This document shows, one piece after another, positions 50,089 to 52,259 of a stretch of DNA of 52,259 nt. Location: contig NZ_MUKU01000036.1 of NCBI RefSeq assembly GCF_002081825.1, positions 1 through 52,259 of the forward strand, read 5' to 3'. Below the pieces are notes generated by a model. The model did not search any database and was not told the origin of the DNA. It saw nothing but the letters and a program-made list of their open reading frames with translations. Position numbers and translations under genes: made by a program. Positions within the stretch are counted from its first letter, which is position 1, and the number at the start of each line of letters is the position of its first letter. This DNA is from Chromobacterium haemolyticum (GTDB lineage: Bacteria > Pseudomonadota > Gammaproteobacteria > Burkholderiales > Chromobacteriaceae).

Positions 50089-51477
50089 ATGCCCAGTCTC
50101 CCTCCCTCGTCAGCCCGCCATTTGCGGCGATACCTGCTTTTGCAGCGGCGCTTGCTCAAGGGCTCGCTGCCGGTGATCAGCTTCTACCTGGCCGAAGTGG
50201 CGATGACGCTTACCGACGCGGCCTTCGTCGGCCACCTCGGCGCGACGGAACTGGCGGCGATCGGCCTTTCCATCGGCGCGCTGTTTCCATTGATATTTGG
50301 CGGCATGGCCTTGGTCTCGACCGGGTGCATCTTCGTTTCCGAGGCCCATGCGCGCAGTGATCATGCCGGCGCCCAGGCGGCGCTCGATCTCAGCCTATGG
50401 ACCTGCCTCGCCCTGTCCCCAGCGCTGATCGCCGCCGCCTTGCTGCTGCCGGCGGCGTTCCGCCTGGCCGACCAGGACCCGGCCGTGGTCGCCTTGTGCG
50501 CGCAATACCTTGCCATCGTCGGCTGGAGCATTCCTGCCATGCTGGGTTTCAGCGTCTACCGCGCCTACGTTTCGGCGCTGGACGCGAATCGGGTGATCTT
50601 TTTCGTCAGCCTGGGCGGCGTGCTGCTGAATGCCGCGCTCAATTATGTGCTGGTGTTCGGCGCGCTCGGCCTGCCCGCCCTTGGGCTGGCCGGCGCGGCG
50701 GTGGGAACCGCCTTGTCCAACTGGGCGATGGTGTTCGCCATCGCTCGCCACTGCCGGCATCGACTCGGCTACCGCTTTCGCTGGCGCTCGCTCTCGGGAC
50801 TGGACGGACAAACCTGCCGCGAGCTGCTCCGCATCGGCCTACCCTCCTTCGCTGTTGGCTTGTTCGAAAGCAGCTTGTTCGGCGTGGTGACGCTGCTGGC
50901 GGGCTACTTCGGCGTCGCCTTCATGGCCGCCACCACCATAGCCATCTACGTGGGCGATCTTTTCATCATCCTGGCGTTGGGAATAGGCGACTTGCTGACC
51001 GTGCAACTGGCCGCCAAGGCGGCGCGCGGCGATGTGCGCGGCGGCCGCCGGCTGGCCTGGAGCGCCCTGCTCTTAATCAGCGCGCTGACCGCGCCCCTGG
51101 CCGCGCTTTGCTGGTGGCTGCCGGACTGGATCGCCGGCATCTTCATCGACACCGCCAAGGCCGAGGCGGCCGAGGTGTTGCGATACGCCCAAATCCTGCT
51201 GGGCATACTTGCCTGGTTCTTGCTGGCGGATGCCGCTCAAATCATCTTGTCGCGCAGTCTGAAAGGCATGCGCGACACATTGGCGCCAATGTGGATCGCC
51301 AGCATCGGCTATTGGCTGATAGGCATAGGCGGCGGCTGGATGCTGGCCACCCAGGGCGGGCTGGGTGGCGTCGGCCTCTGGTATGGGCTGGCCGCGGGGC
51401 TTAGCCTGGCGGCGCTTGCGCTGGCGTGTCGGCTAGGCGCATGGACTCCGCCCAAGGCCTTATCCGCGCGTAGATAA
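50089..51477 (+). CDS. MATE-family exporter
   Basis: 462 residues with about 12 membrane helices, beginning at the ATG at 50089, 11 bases after the KamA-like stop. Family patterns are AEVAMTLTDAAFVGHLGATE, FVSEAHARSDHAGA, the LLNAALNYVLVFG repeat between halves, and ILSRSLKGMRDTLAPMW in the second half. MATE proteins expel cationic or aromatic compounds in exchange for protons or sodium. As the last gene of the cassette it most simply exports the product or protects the producer. Start uncertainty: no strong ribosome site, so it is possibly translated by coupling. Its DNA is more GC-rich than the five genes before it. Confidence 0.93.
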   Translation: MPSLPPSSARHLRRYLLLQRRLLKGSLPVISFYLAEVAMTLTDAAFVGHLGATELAAIGLSIGALFPLIFGGMALVSTGCIFVSEAHARSDHAGAQAALDLSLWTCLALSPALIAAALLLPAAFRLADQDPAVVALCAQYLAIVGWSIPAMLGFSVYRAYVSALDANRVIFFVSLGGVLLNAALNYVLVFGALGLPALGLAGAAVGTALSNWAMVFAIARHCRHRLGYRFRWRSLSGLDGQTCRELLRIGLPSFAVGLFESSLFGVVTLLAGYFGVAFMAATTIAIYVGDLFIILALGIGDLLTVQLAAKAARGDVRGGRRLAWSALLLISALTAPLAALCWWLPDWIAGIFIDTAKAEAAEVLRYAQILLGILAWFLLADAAQIILSRSLKGMRDTLAPMWIASIGYWLIGIGGGWMLATQGGLGGVGLWYGLAAGLSLAALALACRLGAWTPPKALSARR

Positions 51478-51500
51478 AGGCGGCGCGCAAACATCCGCGC

Positions 51501-51707
51501 TTATTGATCTTTCTGCGGCGCATTCATTTCCCGCGGCCATTGGGAGAAGGCCATAAACCAAAGCGCGACGATGCCGAAGAAGGGAAACGCGAACAGTAGG
51601 CCGGCCCATCTCGAATACCCCATCCTCGACATCACGATCCCGGACAGCACCACCGACAAAATCGTGATCGCCGCGATCAAGAGCAGAATGATCCCGATGA
51701 TCGCCAT
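51501..51707 (-). CDS. Small two-helix membrane protein
   Basis: 68 residues from the ATG at 51707, which shares its A with the TGA stop of the upstream gene (TGATG). Two hydrophobic segments are present (AIIGIILLLIAAITILSVVL and WAGLLFAFPFFGIVALWFMA), followed by a polar tail with QWPREMNAPQKDQ. The FPFFGIVALWFMAFSQWP ending parallels the end of the upstream gene (VPVLGMLAALWILARSKWP), so the two are probably paralogues. Family unknown. Confidence 0.7.
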   Translation of the reverse strand: MAIIGIILLLIAAITILSVVLSGIVMSRMGYSRWAGLLFAFPFFGIVALWFMAFSQWPREMNAPQKDQ

Positions 51708-51892
51708 CACTTGGCGCCTTCAAACGCCGGCCATTTCGACCTGGCCAGAATCCACAGCGCCGCCAGCATGCCAAGCACCGGCACGAGCACCAGCAGCGCA
51801 TAATAAGGCGGTAAGCCGACCCGCTTGAAGATGCGCCACAAGGGATAAGCCGTCACCAGAACGGCGATGACCAGGTTCACCAGAAATTCCAC
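51707..51892 (-). CDS. Small two-helix membrane protein, paralogue of its neighbour
   Basis: 61 residues from a GTG at 51892, chosen because AGGAGG lies 6 bases upstream; the ATG at 51913 would place that site inside the coding sequence. Two membrane helices are present (FLVNLVIAVLVTAYPLW and YYALLVLVPVLGMLAALWIL) with a basic loop RIFKRVGLPP between them, ending RSKWPAFEGAK. It overlaps the next gene by one base. Such pairs sometimes form small membrane complexes, but nothing defines the function. Confidence 0.65.
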   Translation of the reverse strand: MEFLVNLVIAVLVTAYPLWRIFKRVGLPPYYALLVLVPVLGMLAALWILARSKWPAFEGAK

Positions 51893-51913
51893 CAAACGCC
51901 TCCTCAAAAGCAT

Positions 51914-52078
51914 GCCGCCGTCGGATCAAGGGCGGCATTTTAGCACGCTCGGCCGGCAGCCATTTCAGGCCATGCCGCGCCAAAATCACGATCTTGCTGC
52001 CCCCTCCGCCTAGACGGCGGGCGGCTTGAAGCGCCCGCGTGGATGGCTGCCGCCCAAAAAATACCCCGCTGGCGCGGT
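51914..52078. other. Spacer upstream of the small membrane protein pair
   Basis: About 165 bases, GC-rich, without a gene. It should hold the leftward promoter of the pair. GGGCGGC-type repeats occur around 52010-52055 but make no clear site. Confidence 0.3.
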
Positions 52079-52110
52079 AATGCCGTTCACTTAAGCAAGT
52101 GAACGGCATT
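52079..52110. terminator. Perfect dyad, terminator-like, possibly an insertion-sequence end
   Basis: 14-bp perfect stem AATGCCGTTCACTT / AAGTGAACGGCATT with a 4-base loop AAGC, followed by TTTC. TTCACTTAAG-type sequence resembles ends of IS4-family elements, and an IS4-type transposase begins 60 bases later, so this may mark the element's left end rather than a host terminator. Confidence 0.6.
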
Positions 52111-52169
52111 TTTCATGGTGCGAATCTTGCTCATACTTCGCTCATGTTGACTCACTCATTTCCGTCCCT

Positions 52170-52259
52170 ATGGTTGGCAAGGCTCACAAACACCCTGATT
52201 TCTCTGCTCTTTCTCAGAAAATTGATCCTCAATGGATCGTCCACGCCCTTGCAGTGACC
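52170..52259 (+). CDS. IS4-family transposase, N-terminal fragment (runs off right edge)
   Basis: The last 30 codons of the window read MVGKAHKHPDFSALSQKIDP then QWIVHALAVT and remain open. The LDPxWIxxALxxTGT-type start is characteristic of IS4-family DDE transposases, which continue with a RRRKLPAE-like stretch. The rest of the gene is outside the window. The ATG at 52170 has no strong ribosome site visible. Confidence 0.6.
   Translation, partial: MVGKAHKHPDFSALSQKIDPQWIVHALAVT

Overview
The window looks like chromosomal DNA of a GC-rich betaproteobacterium. A Neisseriales lineage such as Chromobacterium or a close relative is my best guess. The basis is the folC-dedD-cvpA-purF order, a type VI secretion (T6SS) cluster, many chemoreceptors in a row and strongly GC-biased codons. 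The genus is inference; nothing here is a species marker. No rRNA, tRNA or CRISPR array was found.

Layout. 1-12427 (minus strand): a T6SS operon reading tssA-tssB-tssC-hcp-tssE-tssF-tssG-clpV-vgrG, followed by the 5' end of a second vgrG cut by the left edge. The membrane-complex genes tssJ, tssK, tssL and tssM are not in the window. 12428-15121: an AT-rich, mostly gene-free stretch around a truncated Tn3-family transposase fragment. 15122-21326: two small unknown genes and the minus-strand housekeeping group unknown-ygfX-folC-dedD-cvpA-purF. 21450-25427: uup, an NlpC/P60 lipoprotein and a GT1-type glycosyltransferase. 25546-39767: six methyl-accepting chemotaxis proteins (MCPs) in about 14 kb, interrupted by an endonuclease/exonuclease/phosphatase-family gene, small genes, and remnants of a STAS protein and of cheB that look like the scar of a deleted chemotaxis operon. 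39940-44273: gamma-glutamyltranspeptidase, a periplasmic solute-binding protein, an MdtJI-like SMR exporter pair and a 52-residue protein with two CxxC motifs. 45055-51477: a six-gene plus-strand cassette (ATP-grasp ligase, dihydroorotate-dehydrogenase-like flavoprotein, creatininase-like metallohydrolase, nucleoside-deoxyribosyltransferase-like protein, KamA-type radical SAM aminomutase, MATE exporter). 51501-52259: two tiny membrane proteins, a terminator-like dyad and the start of an IS4-family transposase.

The most interesting item is the cassette at 45055-51477. Its enzymes keep the catalytic residues of their families but do not add up to any pathway I recognise. The combination suggests a small exported metabolite built from a beta-amino acid and possibly a pyrimidine or another cyclic amide. 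Second is a family of about 135-150 bp palindromic intergenic elements with 20-bp terminal inverted repeats: six near-complete copies and two truncated ones between 23.9 and 45 kb. Several copies supply the stop codon of the gene they follow.

The T6SS genes build a contractile injection machine. The MCPs should feed a CheA/CheW system encoded elsewhere. The purine/folate group is housekeeping. The cassette appears self-contained: synthesis plus export.
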